In this document: piece by piece, positions 7,389-17,128 of the stretch
Position numbering within the stretch: position 1 is the first letter of the stretch
How the letters are laid out: each line of letters starts with the position of its first letter
Assembly: GCA_963760125.1 (NCBI GenBank)
Contig: CAVXBV010000014.1
Location: forward strand, 124,001 to 188,000
Length of the DNA stretch: 64,000 bases
Direction: 5' to 3'
DNA from: RYN-111 sp963760125
Lineage (GTDB): Bacteria; Actinomycetota; Actinomycetes; Mycobacteriales; SCTD01
Position numbers and translations under genes: made by a program
Notes under the pieces: generated by a model
The model's database searches: none
What the model was told of the DNA's origin: nothing
The model's input: only the letters and a program-made list of their open reading frames with translations

Positions 7389-8686
7389 CTGCGGACCCGG
7401 ACCTGCACGGCCTCCACGTGCGCCACCAGGTCCTCCGCCCCGCCGAGCGCGGCGACGTGCGGCGCGACCTCGGCGAGCGCTGCTTCGGTGTACTCCACGA
7501 CCGACAGCCGCTTGAGGAAGCTCTGCGCCGACAGCCCGGCCGAGAACCGGGCCGTCCCACCGGTGGGCAGCACGTGGTTGGACCCGGCCAGGTAGTCGCC
7601 CAGGGACACCGGGGTGAAGGGGCCGACGAACACGGCGCCGGCGTTGCGGACCCGAAGGGCTCGCTCGCGGGCGTCGGCAGTGATGACCTCGAGGTGCTCG
7701 GCGGCCCAGGTGTCCACGACGACGAGGCCGTGGTCGAGGTCGTCGACGAGCACGTGCGCGCTCTGCCCGGCCAGCGCGGTCTCGACGCGGTCGCGGTGCT
7801 TGGTGGCGGGGACCTGCTTGCCGAGCTCGACATCGACGGCGTCAAGCAACTCGACCGAGTCGGTGACCAGCAGGCACGCCGCCAGCGGGTCGTGCTCGGC
7901 CTGCGCGACGAGGTCTGCGGCCACCGAGGCGGGCACGGCCGTGTGGTCGGCGAGGATGGCGATCTCGGTCGGGCCGGCCTCGGAGTCGATGCCGCACCGA
8001 CCCTGGACCAGGCGCTTGGCGGCCGCGACGTAGACGTTGCCCGGGCCGGTGATGACGTCCACCGGCGCGACGCCCTCCACGCCATAGGCGAACATCGCGA
8101 CGGCCTGGGCGCCGCCGACGGCGTACACCTCCTCGACCCCGAGCAGCGCGCAGGCGGCCAGGATGAACGGGTTGGGCAGGTTGCCGAACTCCGCCTTCGG
8201 CGGGCTGGCGACGGCCAGGGAACCGACTCCCGCGACCAGCGCGGGGACGGCGTTCATGACCACCGATGACGGATAGGCGACCCGGCCGCCGGGGACGTAG
8301 AGCCCGACGCGACCGACCGGCACCCAGCGCTCGGTGACGGTCGCGCCGTCCACCACCCGCACGACCTCGTCGTCGCGCAGCTGAGCCGTGGACACGCGGC
8401 GGTTGCGGACGATCGCCTCGTCGAGCGCGGCACGCACCGCAGGGTCGAGATCGGCCAGGGCCTGCTGGAGCGCCTCCGCCGGCACGCGCAGGTCGGTGAG
8501 CGTCACGCCGTCGAACCGTTCGGTCGCCTCGCGCACCGCCGCCGCCCCGCGGACCCGCACGTCCTCCACGACCGGCCGGATCTGCTCGACGGCCACGGCC
8601 ACGTCGACCTCGGCGCGGGGCAGCAGGTCGGCAAGTTCGGTAGGTGGAAGGTCGCGACGACCTCGCAGGTCCAGGCGGCGCAGCAT
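7385..8686 (-). CDS. hisD: Histidinol dehydrogenase HisD
   Basis: HisD performs the last two oxidations of histidine synthesis, histidinol to histidine, with NAD+ and a zinc ion. The 433-residue protein shows the signatures VPGGRVAYPSSV, the GGAQAVAMFAYG segment, ITGPGNVYV, and EAGPTEIAILAD, and ends in the conserved SAQSFLKRL region. ATG 8686 gives the normal family start MLRRLDLRG; an upstream in-frame start at 8839 would lie in low-quality sequence. It is the first gene of this his block, with hisC overlapping its stop by 4 nt. Length is typical (430-440). Confidence 0.95.
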   Translation of the reverse strand: MLRRLDLRGRRDLPPTELADLLPRAEVDVAVAVEQIRPVVEDVRVRGAAAVREATERFDGVTLTDLRVPAEALQQALADLDPAVRAALDEAIVRNRRVSTAQLRDDEVVRVVDGATVTERWVPVGRVGLYVPGGRVAYPSSVVMNAVPALVAGVGSLAVASPPKAEFGNLPNPFILAACALLGVEEVYAVGGAQAVAMFAYGVEGVAPVDVITGPGNVYVAAAKRLVQGRCGIDSEAGPTEIAILADHTAVPASVAADLVAQAEHDPLAACLLVTDSVELLDAVDVELGKQVPATKHRDRVETALAGQSAHVLVDDLDHGLVVVDTWAAEHLEVITADARERALRVRNAGAVFVGPFTPVSLGDYLAGSNHVLPTGGTARFSAGLSAQSFLKRLSVVEYTEAALAEVAPHVAALGGAEDLVAHVEAVQVRVRR

Positions 8687-8738
8687 GCGGATGAGCCTAC
8701 TGATCCGGTCTCCAGGTTTCCTGGTGAAGACGTCCACG

Positions 8739-10662
8739 TCAGGGCGGTGGCGCCGCCGTGAGGTCGACCCGGCTGGGAACGCTGGTTCCGCCGTACGACA
8801 GGACGGCCTGCTCCGCGTTGCCTTGTGTGGCGAGCGCAATGCCGAGACGAAGCACGTGTCCCGGTGGGACGACCGCTGTTGTCGCGTCGAGCGTCACCGT
8901 CTCCGGCTGCGTCCCCGCTCCGTGGCCACCGACCGACTGGGAGCCCGCGCTCAGGACGGTGCACGGCCCGGCGGCGACGACGCAGTCCTCCAGGGTCACC
9001 GTGATCCGCCCCTGCCCTCCACCGGCGCCCTTCGCCTTCAGGACCTCGAGGTAGAGGACGGCGCTCGGGGTGCCGGACAGCACGGTCGGTGTGCCCACGG
9101 GCAGGTCGAAACTGAGGGAGGTCCCTCCGGCCGGCAGCGTGGCCGCGCTGCCGGTGGGGGTCACCGCGGGGGTCGCGCTGAGCGCTCCGTCGCGCAGGTA
9201 GTACGTCGCCGTGCTCGGGATCACCGGCCCGGCCGTCGGGGTCGGAGTCGGAGTCGGAGTCGGAGTCGGAGTCGGAGTCGGAGTCGGAGTCGGGGTCGGG
9301 GTCGGAGCCGGGGTCGGAGCCGGGGTCGGGGTCGGCAGCCGGAGTCGACGTGGCAACCGGCGGCGGAGCAGGACGGGAGGTGGGAGCCACAGCAGGAGCA
9401 GGAGCAGGAGCTGGCTCGGCCGTCGGGGCGGAAGCAGGTGCCCGGACGACGGTGACCGGCGACGTACCAGCGGCCCCGGCCGCAGGGGGGGACGTGCTCG
9501 TCGGGCCGACCGGCGGGACCGACGCCGACGGGACACTCGCTAGCGGGCCACGGTCGGGCTCGGACCCTGCGGACCGCGTCACCTGCGGCGAGCCTGCCAC
9601 GACGCCCCCGACAACCAGCCCCGCCACGGCCGCGGCTGCGGTCCCGGCTTTCACCGCCTGTCCTGCTCGGTCGGCGGTCGCAGCGAACGGCAGGACCGAC
9701 AGCCAACTCAGCGGCCCCAGCACCCACCGCAACCGGACCAGGCTGATGGCGAGGAAGGCCCGCACGACAACGGGGTCGAACTGTGTGCCGGCGCAGTTGG
9801 CCAGTTCCGCGCGCGCGAGGTCCGACGAGCGGGCCCGGCTGTAGCTGCGGTGGGACGTCATCACCTCGTACGCGTCGGCGACAGCCACGATGCGCGCTCC
9901 GAGGCTGATCTGCTCGCCCGCGATCCCCGACGGGTAGCCGGTCCCGTCCCAGCGCTCGTGGTGTTGCTTGACCGCGTCGCCCCACGGGGCCAGCCACGGC
10001 AAGAGCCCTCGCGCAAGACGATCGCCCTCCTCCGGATGCCGGTGCAGGAGGGCCCAGTCGGCCTCGTCGAGCGCCGCTGTCCCGTTGAGCAGCGCGGCGG
10101 GCACCGTGAGCTTGCCCAAGTCGTGCAGCAGGGCCGCCCAGCGCAGCCGCATCCGGTCCGTCTCGGGGAGGCCGAGCTCCTCCGACAGCAGGTCGACGTA
10201 GGCTCGGACCCGCTCGGAATGACCGCGCGTCTTCTTGTCGTGCAGACCGAGGATGCCCAGCAGCACGACGAGCGTCTCCGCGGCCTCCATGGCCGAGCCC
10301 GTGTGTCCCTCGTCGCGCAGCACCAGCAACCGGCGTTCCATCTCCTTCGCCGAGATCCCGCGTACGGCGCGAAGTCGGGACGGAGCACGGTCGGGGAAGA
10401 CGAGCGCGAGCTCCAGCAGGACCGACAGCGGCAGCAGTCGCCGCGCGAGCCGATCGGTTCCCAGAGCGGCCCCGAGGGAGCAGCCCAGCACGGCGACCCA
10501 CCAGCCGACCTGCTCGCTCAGCGTCCCCGGCTGCGGGAGGACCGCGATGAGCACGAGGCTGGCGGCGAGCGACACGAGCAGCGGCACGACGACGACCAGC
10601 GTCCGGATCCCCGCAGCGAGGACCGGCCGCGCCGCCCAACGATCTGTCCCCGGCGCGGCCAC
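8739..10662 (-). pseudogene. Membrane HD-GYP protein with secreted C-terminal domain, frameshifted
   Basis: The first ~443 codons from the GTG at 10662 encode two membrane helices (about residues 21-43 and 52-68). An HD-GYP phosphodiesterase core follows, with HSERV near 148, HDLGK at 180-184, then HHERWDGTGYP near 230, as in enzymes that degrade cyclic di-GMP. After this come another hydrophobic segment and a Pro/Ala-rich linker. Near 9333 the coding frame changes. The continuation is a Pro-Thr repeat linker and a ~165-residue domain starting TAGPVIPSTATYYLRDG, ending at the TGA at 8739, which looks like an extracellular beta-sandwich. One extra base (or two missing) just upstream of the hexanucleotide repeat would join them into a protein of ~640 residues. 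Whether the break is real cannot be told from sequence alone. Confidence 0.7.
9235..9342. repeat. Hexanucleotide tandem repeat (GTCGGA/GTCGGG)
   Basis: On the plus strand GTCGGG at 9235 is followed by eight exact GTCGGA units (9241-9288), two GTCGGG, and then degenerate GTCGGAGCCGGG units. Read on the minus strand it gives Pro-Thr repeats in the frame of the downstream secreted domain, and Asp-Ser/Asp-Pro repeats in the frame of the HD-GYP core. Because the unit is six bases, copy-number change would alter linker length without shifting frame. Confidence 0.9.
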
Positions 10663-10725
10663 GGAAGCAGTATCGGCCGTCCGCCGGCCGCAGGGGTAGG
10701 CCTCGCCGTTCCGTACGGTGGACGG

Positions 10726-11388
10726 GTGCTCCCCCTCTTCCCCCTCGGCACCGTCCTGGTCCCCGGCCAGGTGCTGCCGCTGCACGTCTTCGAGGAGCGC
10801 TACCGGGTGCTGGTCCGCGACCTGCTCGCGCGTCCCGAGCCCGAGCGGCAGCTGGGGATCATCGCGATCCGCGAGGGCCAGGAGATCGGTGACGGCGGCG
10901 CGGCGGCCCTGTTCGACGTGGGGTGCGCCGCGCTCCTGCAGAGCGCCGAGGAGCTCGAGGACGGCCGCTGGGAGATCGTCACGGTCGGTGCCCGGCTGTT
11001 CCGCCTCGACAGCCTCGGGCACGACCGGCCCTACCTCACCGGCGACGTCACCTGGCTCCCGGACGAGCTCGGCGACCCCGCCGAGGCCCAGGTGCTGGAC
11101 CGCTCGGTCCGGACCGCGTTCCTGGCGTACGTCGCGGCGCTGGCCGAGGCCTCCGGCGGGACCGCGTCGGAGCTCGCCCTGCCCGACGACCCGCTCGTGC
11201 TCAGCCACCTGGTGGCCGCGAGCACCCGGCTGGACCTGGCCGATCAGCAGGACCTGCTCGAGCAGCCGACCGGCGTGGCCCGCCTCCGCCGCGAGCTGTC
11301 CGTGCTGCGCCGGGAGGAGGCCTTCCTCCGCGTCCTGCACGCAGCCCCCGCGCCGGACCTGGCTCGAACGCCCTGGAGCGCGAACTAG
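10726..11388 (+). CDS. LON-peptidase substrate-binding-domain protein
   Basis: A 220-residue protein that starts LPLFPLGTVLVPGQVLPLHVFEERYR, the classic opening of the Lon N-terminal (PUA-like) domain. It then has the family's LGIIAIREG and VGCAALLQ strands. It has no AAA or Ser-Lys protease domain, so it is a stand-alone LON-substrate-binding protein of unknown role. The GTG start at 10726 directly precedes the conserved LPLFPLG. It is divergent from the HD-GYP gene (63 nt gap). Its TAG stop interlocks with the TAG of the convergent DUF2567 gene in the palindrome CTAG. Confidence 0.85.
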   Translation: MLPLFPLGTVLVPGQVLPLHVFEERYRVLVRDLLARPEPERQLGIIAIREGQEIGDGGAAALFDVGCAALLQSAEELEDGRWEIVTVGARLFRLDSLGHDRPYLTGDVTWLPDELGDPAEAQVLDRSVRTAFLAYVAALAEASGGTASELALPDDPLVLSHLVAASTRLDLADQQDLLEQPTGVARLRRELSVLRREEAFLRVLHAAPAPDLARTPWSAN

Positions 11389-11933
11389 TCGAGCTCGTCG
11401 CCGGACCGCCAGGCCGGGGTGAGGAAGGCGATCAGGGACGCCACCGGCCACAGCACGGGCGCCCACGCGGCGCGCAGCGAGAACTCACCGGTCGTCTGGT
11501 CGCGGGCGCCCAGGAACAGGTCGAACGTGCCGCTGCCCTTGGTCGTGTCGCGCAGCGCCTGCACCGCCTCGCTCGCGCCGGGTCGCAGACCGACCGCCGC
11601 GGCGACGAGGGCCGCAAGGAGCCCGCCGATCGTGAGCCCGAGGACGGTGGCGGGGCCGTGCCGTCGGGCGAACCGCCAACCGAGCACCCCGCACAGGACC
11701 CCGAGGACGACCACGATCACGACGTAGGTCCCGTCGGCGCCGATGAACGCCTTGGTGCTCTCGATGTTGGGCAGCGTCAGCTCGCCGTCCTTGCGCACCA
11801 CGGTGTAGCGGGGCGCGATCGCGGACCACAGCAGGCCGGCGGGGGCACCGAGCAGCACCGTCAGGGCCACGATGCTCCCGAAGGCGAGGGCGTCCTCGCG
11901 CAGGCGGGCGCGCCAGGTCGGGCGGTCCGGCAT
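11385..11933 (-). CDS. DUF2567-type membrane protein
   Basis: A protein of about 182 residues with four predicted membrane helices. The pattern is APAGLLWSAIAP, then a periplasmic loop with ESTKAFIGADG, then two helices separated by GWRFARRHGPAT, then WPVASLIAFLTP. This matches my memory of actinobacterial DUF2567 proteins, which have no known function. The ATG at 11933 precedes a soluble DRPTWRARL leader; an in-frame GTG at 11996 would add 21 residues. It is convergent with the LON-domain gene and divergent from the lipoprotein gene. Confidence 0.7.
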   Translation of the reverse strand: MPDRPTWRARLREDALAFGSIVALTVLLGAPAGLLWSAIAPRYTVVRKDGELTLPNIESTKAFIGADGTYVVIVVVLGVLCGVLGWRFARRHGPATVLGLTIGGLLAALVAAAVGLRPGASEAVQALRDTTKGSGTFDLFLGARDQTTGEFSLRAAWAPVLWPVASLIAFLTPAWRSGDELD

Positions 11934-12080
11934 CACGTCGACCGGCCCGGTGGGCGCGGCCCAGACGCTCTCGGCCGTCCTCGTCGCCTGGCTCACCCTC
12001 ACCGCGCTTCCCGCCGCCCCGGTGGCCGCACGCTCCACGCTACGCGCCGCGCCCGGGTGCTGCTGCCCTAGTCTGCGCGC

Positions 12081-12732
12081 ATGCCTGCCCTCCCGACCGG
12101 CGGCCCCGCGCGGCGCCGCGCCGTGGCTGCGCTGCTGCTCCTGCCCCTCGTGGGCTGCTCCGGATCCTCCGCCACGCCGGGGCTGCACTCCCGACGCCGC
12201 GGCCTCCGCGCCGCTGCCCGGAGTGACGCTGCCGGCGGATCCGCTCGCCGTGCTCGTGCCGCAGCCGGACGAGGTGCCCGCCGGCATGGTGCCGCTGCTC
12301 GCCGGATCGGGCCCCCGCACGCTGGACGTGGTCGCCGGCTACAGCGGGACCGGTGCGGCCGCGACCCAGGCAGCGGCGACCCTGACCAGCCACGGCTTCC
12401 TCCGGGCCTACATCGCGCAGTACGCCAACGAGGCGACGGCCCAGTCCGTCACCGTGCTCGTCTCGGAGTTCTCGGACGCGGCCGGGGCGACCGCCGACCT
12501 CGTGGGCGACCTCGGTGCGTACGGCGGGAAGGTCGTCGCCACGCCGACGATCGGCGAGCAGTCGCAGGTGATCGTGCGGGAGACGCCAGGCGAGGGCGCC
12601 AGTCAGCTGGTGCTGGTCCGGTTCCGGCGCGGCGTGCACACCTGGCTGCTGTCCTACTCCGCCGTACCGACGGCCGACCCGCAGATCGCCATCGACCTGT
12701 CCACGAGGCTGCTGGCCCGCACGTCCGCCTGA
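12081..12732 (+). pseudogene. Lipoprotein with one-base frameshift after the lipobox
   Basis: From ATG 12081 the frame gives a signal peptide with a basic start (ARRR), a hydrophobic core (AVAALLLLPLV), and a lipobox LVGC, so the product should be lipid-anchored. Shortly after (about 12178-12182, at a run of four G) the frame breaks. If one G is removed, the translation runs on as GCTPDAAASAPLPGV and then ~175 well-behaved residues to TGA at 12732, including VLVPQPDEVPAGM and repeated Ala-rich helices. The mature domain is not one I recognise. An indel in a G-run is a common sequencing error, so an intact lipoprotein is likely. Confidence 0.7.
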
Positions 12733-13377
12733 CTACTGCCAGGAGTCGGCGGCGCGCCAGACGAGGATGTCGAGGATGCGCAGCTTGGTCACCGGCGTAC
12801 CCGCCTCCTCGGCGGCCAGCTGCAGCGCGGTGAACGCGTCGTGCTGGTCCTGCAGGTCCGCCCGCATCTGCGTGCAGAGCAGGCGCATGAACTCCTGCCA
12901 GCTGCGGTCGATGGCGCGCGGGAGCACCCCGGGAGCGGTGTAGGCCTCGAAGATGCGGCTGTCGTAGATCGGCACGAGATCGGGCCGCTTGCGGTGCAGC
13001 ACCTTGCTCACGATGGTCCCGCGGATCCCACGACCGGCGTACCTCGGCTCGTCCAGGATCCCGAACAGCCCGGCGACGCACATGACGTGGTCGTCGTCGG
13101 CGTCCTCGAGGCTGACCTCGGGGAGCTCGGCGACGGCCTCGAGGGCGGGCAGCATCTCGCGCAGGAGGGCGAACCGGCCGGCGTCGATGTGCACGCCCAT
13201 GAGCATCGGTGCGAGCAGGTCCCCGTCGACGAGCGTCGGCTCGCCGTTGGTGATCAGCCGGTCGTACGCCGGGTAGGAGTAGCCGTTGCGAAGGTCGAGG
13301 TAGTCGAGCAGCACCTCGTCGGGGTGCTCGACCTCGAGGGTCCCGGCACAGAGCTTGATGACGTCCACGGGGTCCAC
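12733..13377 (-). CDS. DUF6308-like protein
   Basis: A 214-residue soluble protein with the pattern RYAGRGIRGTIVSKVLHRKRPDLVPIYDSRI at about residues 112-142. This resembles DUF6308 proteins of actinobacteria, in which a basic helix and a VPIYD strand are conserved. The function is unknown. The protein has no signal peptide or membrane segment. GTG 13377 is the start given; a GTG three codons inside (13368) is equally possible, and neither has a clear ribosome site. It lies between the lipoprotein gene (convergent, adjacent) and dnaE (same strand, upstream of it by 39 nt downstream spacing). Confidence 0.6.
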   Translation of the reverse strand: MDPVDVIKLCAGTLEVEHPDEVLLDYLDLRNGYSYPAYDRLITNGEPTLVDGDLLAPMLMGVHIDAGRFALLREMLPALEAVAELPEVSLEDADDDHVMCVAGLFGILDEPRYAGRGIRGTIVSKVLHRKRPDLVPIYDSRIFEAYTAPGVLPRAIDRSWQEFMRLLCTQMRADLQDQHDAFTALQLAAEEAGTPVTKLRILDILVWRAADSWQ

Positions 13378-13416
13378 GCTAATCGCCGGCCCGTTCGCCC
13401 GCGCCTCACGGGCAGG

Positions 13417-16400
13417 TCAGCCGGCGACGGGGAGGCAGCCCGGGCCGAGCAGCGCCTTGAGGTCGGCGAACAGGGAGGCCGTCGCCGTGACGCGCAACCG
13501 GTCGTCGAGCTTGACGACGGTGGCCTTCGCCCCCTGGGTGAGCTGCAGGTGCACCTCGGTCGTCCCGGGGTGGGCGGCCAGCACCTCCTTGAGGCGCTCG
13601 ACCACCGGCGGGGTGCAGCGCGGGGTGGGCAGCGACACCACCACCGGGCCGCGCGGCCCCGTCGACAGGTCGGGCACGGTGACCTCGGAGGCGATGAGCT
13701 TGGGGGTGTCGTCGCGCCGGTCGACCCGACCGCGGATGAGCACGACGGCGTCCTCGACCAGGTGCACCGCCGCCAGCTGGTAGGTCGCGGGGAAGAACAT
13801 GACCTCGACCGCGCCCTCGAGGTCCTCGAGCGTCACCGTCGCCATGGCGTTGCCCTGCTTGGTGACGCGCCGGACGACCGCGGACAGCAGGCCGCCGACG
13901 ACGACGTTCGCGCCGTCCTCCTTCTCGGCGAGCGCCGACACCGGGCAGTCGACGTGGGCCGCGATGACGTGCTCCACGCCGAACAGCGGGTGGTCGGAGA
14001 CGTACAGCCCGAGCATCTCCCGCTCGTAGGCCAGCAGGACCGCCTTGTCCCACTCCCCCATCGGCACCTTCACGTCGAAGACCCCACCGCCGGCGTCGGC
14101 GCCCTCGTCGCCCATGCCCCCGAACAGGTCGAACTGACCGATCGCCTCGGCCCGCTTGGTGTCGACGCAGGCGTCGATCGCCTCGACGTGCACCAGGTGG
14201 AGCCCCTTGCGCGCGTGGCCGAGCGAGTCAAAGGCGCCGGCCTTGATGAGCGACTCGACCGTCTTCTTGTTGACCGCGACCGCCTCGACCTTGCGCAGGT
14301 AGTCGGGGAAGTCGACGAACCGGCCCTTGTCCGTGCGGGTCGCGACGATCGAGGCGACGACGTTGGTGCCGACGTTGCGGATCGCGGACAGACCGAAGCG
14401 GATGTCGGTGCCCCGCGGGGTGAAGTCGCTGTCGGAGTCGTTGACGTCGGGCGGCAGCACCTTGATGCCCATCCGCCGGCACTCCGCGAGGTACAGCGCG
14501 CTCTTGTCCTTGTCGTCCTTGACCGAGGTGAGCAGCGCGGCCATGTACTCCGCCGGGAAGTTCGCCTTGAGGTACGCCGTCCAGAAGCTGACCAGGCCGT
14601 ACCCGGCGGTGTGGGCCCGGTTGAAGGCGTAGTCGGAGAACGGGACGAGGATGTCCCAGAGCGTCTTGATCGCCTTGTCGGAGTAGCCGTTCGCCTTCAT
14701 CCCGTCCGAGAACGGGACGTACTCCTTGTCGAGGATCTCCTTCTTCTTCTTGCCCATCGCGCGACGCAGCAGGTCGGCGGCGCCGAGGGTGTAGCCGGCG
14801 AGCTTCTGCGCGATCGCCATGACCTGCTCCTGGTACACGATCAGCCCGTAGGTGTCGCCCAGGATCTCCTCGAGCGGCTCCGCCAGCTCGGGGTGGATCG
14901 CCACCACCGGCTTGCGCCCGGTCTTGCGGTCCGCGTAGTCGTTGTGCGCGTTGGCGCCCATCGGGCCGGGCCGGTACAGCGCAAGCACCGCCGAGATGGT
15001 CTCGAAGGAGTCCGGCTGCATCGAACGCAGCAGGGCACGCATCGGGCCGCCGTCGAGCTGGAACACCCCGAGGGTGTCGCCGCGGGACAGCAGGGCGTAG
15101 GTGGGCCCGTCCGGCACCATCACATCGAGGTCCTCGAGGACGAGCGTCTCGCCGCGGTTGGCGGTGATGTGCTTGAGGCAGTCGTCGAGGACCGTGAGGT
15201 TGCGCAGCCCCAGGAAGTCCATCTTCAGCAGGCCGAGGGTCTCGCAGGCCCCCATGTCGAACTGGGTGATGATCGCGCCGTCGGAGTCGCGACGGTGGAT
15301 CGGGATGACGTCCAGCAGGGGTTCGCGGCACAGGATGACCCCGGCGGCGTGCACGCCCCACTGCCGCTTCAGGCCCTCGAGCCCGCGCGCGGTGTCGACC
15401 ACGGCCTTGGCGTCGGGGTCGGAGTCGTAGAGCGCCCGGAACTCGCCGGCCTCGCCGTACCTCTTGTGGGTCGGGTCGAAGATCCCGGCGAGCGGGATGT
15501 CCTTGCCCATCACGGCGGCGGGCATCGCCTTGGTGATCTTGTCCCCGACGGCGTAGGGGTAGCCCAGGACCCGGGCGGCGTCCTTGACCGCTGCCTTGGC
15601 CTTGATGGTGCCGTAGGTGATGATCTGCGAGACCCGCTCCTCGCCGTACTTCTCCGTGGCGTAGCGGATCATGTCGCCGCGGCGGCGCTCGTCGAAGTCG
15701 AGGTCGATGTCGGGCATGGAGATGCGCTCGGGGTTGAGGAACCGCTCGAACAGCAGCTTGTGCTCGACCGGGTCGAGGTCGGTGATCTTCATGGCGTACG
15801 CCACCAGCGAGCCCGCGGCCGAGCCGCGGCCCGGCCCGACGCGGATGCCGGCCTCCTTGGCGTAGCGGCACAGGTCGGCGGTCACCAGGAAGTACCCGGG
15901 GAAGCCCATGTTGCAGATGACGTCGACCTCGTAGTCGGCCTGCACCGTGTGGCCCTCCGGCACCGGCTGGGCACGCGCCGCGAACCGCTCCCGCAGCCCC
16001 TCGTGCACGAGGTGCCGCAGCCAGGTCTGCTCGGTCCAGCCGTCGGGCACGTCCACCCGCGGCATCAGGTCGGCGCCCTCGTTGAAGGTGATGTCGCACC
16101 GCTCGGCGATGAGCAGCGTGTTGTCGCACGCCTCCGGCAGCTCGCTCCAGGTGCGGCGCATCTCGGCCGGGGACTTCACGTAGAAGTCGTGCGCGTCGAA
16201 CTTGAACCGGTTGGGGTCGGCCATCGTCTTGCCGGACTGCACGCACAAGAGCACCTCGTGCGCCTTCGCGTCGGCCTGGTCGACGTAGTGCAGGTCGTTG
16301 GTGGCCAGGAGCGGGAGGTTCATCTCCTTGGCCAGGCGCAGCAGGTCCTTCTGCACCCGTTGCTCGACCGGCAGGCCGTGGTCCATCAGCTCGCAGTAGA

Positions 16401-16965
16401 AGTTCTCGGCGCCGAAGATGTCGCGGAACTCCCCCGCCGACTGCTTGGCCTTCTCGAAGTTCCCGATGCGGAGCCAGGTCTGGATCTCCCCACCCGGGCA
16501 GCCGGTCGTGCCGATGATGGCTCCGTCCTGGGGGCGGATGTTGTCCGCCAGGAGCTCCTTGTCCATGCGGGGCTTGCGGTAGAAGCCCTCCAGGCTGGCC
16601 AGGGACGACATCCGGAAGAGCGCCTGCATGCCGGCGGTGCTCGTCGAGAGCAGCGTCATGTGGGTGTACGCGCCACCGCCGGAGATGTCGTCGTCGCCAC
16701 CGGAGGCCCAGCGGTGCCGCGTCTTGTCGAAGCGGCTGCCCGGAGCCAGGTAGGCCTCGGTGCCGATGATCGGCTTGACGCCGTAGTTCTGGGACTTCTT
16801 CCAGAAGTCGTACGCCCCGAACACGTTGCCGTGGTCGGTCATCGCGATCGCGGGCATGCCCATCTCGGCCGTGCGCTGGAACAGGTCGTCGAGCCGCGCC
16901 GCCCCGTCGAGCATGGAGTACTCGGTGTGCACGTGCAGGTGCACGAACGAGTCGGACGCGCTCAC
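13417..16965 (-). CDS. dnaE: DNA polymerase III alpha subunit (replicative)
   Basis: This 1182-residue protein is the replicative C-family polymerase. The N-terminal PHP domain starts FVHLHVHTEYSMLDG and continues with TDHGNVFG. The palm carries GRGSAAGSLV and the catalytic acidic motif PDIDLDFDERRR, and the C-terminal part contains the tandem HhH, beta-binding and OB-fold regions (VVGGLLSAVVRR, then VTLEDLEGAVEVMFF). Length is normal for DnaE1. A second, more diverged C-family polymerase (DnaE2) is present at 58-61.9 kb, so the two roles can be separated. The start is at 16965, which gives the family N-terminus. No operon partner is evident. Confidence 0.97.
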   Translation of the reverse strand: MSASDSFVHLHVHTEYSMLDGAARLDDLFQRTAEMGMPAIAMTDHGNVFGAYDFWKKSQNYGVKPIIGTEAYLAPGSRFDKTRHRWASGGDDDISGGGAYTHMTLLSTSTAGMQALFRMSSLASLEGFYRKPRMDKELLADNIRPQDGAIIGTTGCPGGEIQTWLRIGNFEKAKQSAGEFRDIFGAENFYCELMDHGLPVEQRVQKDLLRLAKEMNLPLLATNDLHYVDQADAKAHEVLLCVQSGKTMADPNRFKFDAHDFYVKSPAEMRRTWSELPEACDNTLLIAERCDITFNEGADLMPRVDVPDGWTEQTWLRHLVHEGLRERFAARAQPVPEGHTVQADYEVDVICNMGFPGYFLVTADLCRYAKEAGIRVGPGRGSAAGSLVAYAMKITDLDPVEHKLLFERFLNPERISMPDIDLDFDERRRGDMIRYATEKYGEERVSQIITYGTIKAKAAVKDAARVLGYPYAVGDKITKAMPAAVMGKDIPLAGIFDPTHKRYGEAGEFRALYDSDPDAKAVVDTARGLEGLKRQWGVHAAGVILCREPLLDVIPIHRRDSDGAIITQFDMGACETLGLLKMDFLGLRNLTVLDDCLKHITANRGETLVLEDLDVMVPDGPTYALLSRGDTLGVFQLDGGPMRALLRSMQPDSFETISAVLALYRPGPMGANAHNDYADRKTGRKPVVAIHPELAEPLEEILGDTYGLIVYQEQVMAIAQKLAGYTLGAADLLRRAMGKKKKEILDKEYVPFSDGMKANGYSDKAIKTLWDILVPFSDYAFNRAHTAGYGLVSFWTAYLKANFPAEYMAALLTSVKDDKDKSALYLAECRRMGIKVLPPDVNDSDSDFTPRGTDIRFGLSAIRNVGTNVVASIVATRTDKGRFVDFPDYLRKVEAVAVNKKTVESLIKAGAFDSLGHARKGLHLVHVEAIDACVDTKRAEAIGQFDLFGGMGDEGADAGGGVFDVKVPMGEWDKAVLLAYEREMLGLYVSDHPLFGVEHVIAAHVDCPVSALAEKEDGANVVVGGLLSAVVRRVTKQGNAMATVTLEDLEGAVEVMFFPATYQLAAVHLVEDAVVLIRGRVDRRDDTPKLIASEVTVPDLSTGPRGPVVVSLPTPRCTPPVVERLKEVLAAHPGTTEVHLQLTQGAKATVVKLDDRLRVTATASLFADLKALLGPGCLPVAG

Positions 16966-17128
16966 GCTCAGTCACTCCAGGGACGCCGAGGGGTGGTGCA
17001 GTGGGGCGGTCCGAGGGGAAGGCGGGCCGTGCTCTGCGGTACCCGTCCAGTCTCGCACGACGGCCCGACCGAACGCGGTCAGTCCGGGGGGCGTGTCGCC
17101 CCCCACGCCGATCGGGTTGGATGCGGGA

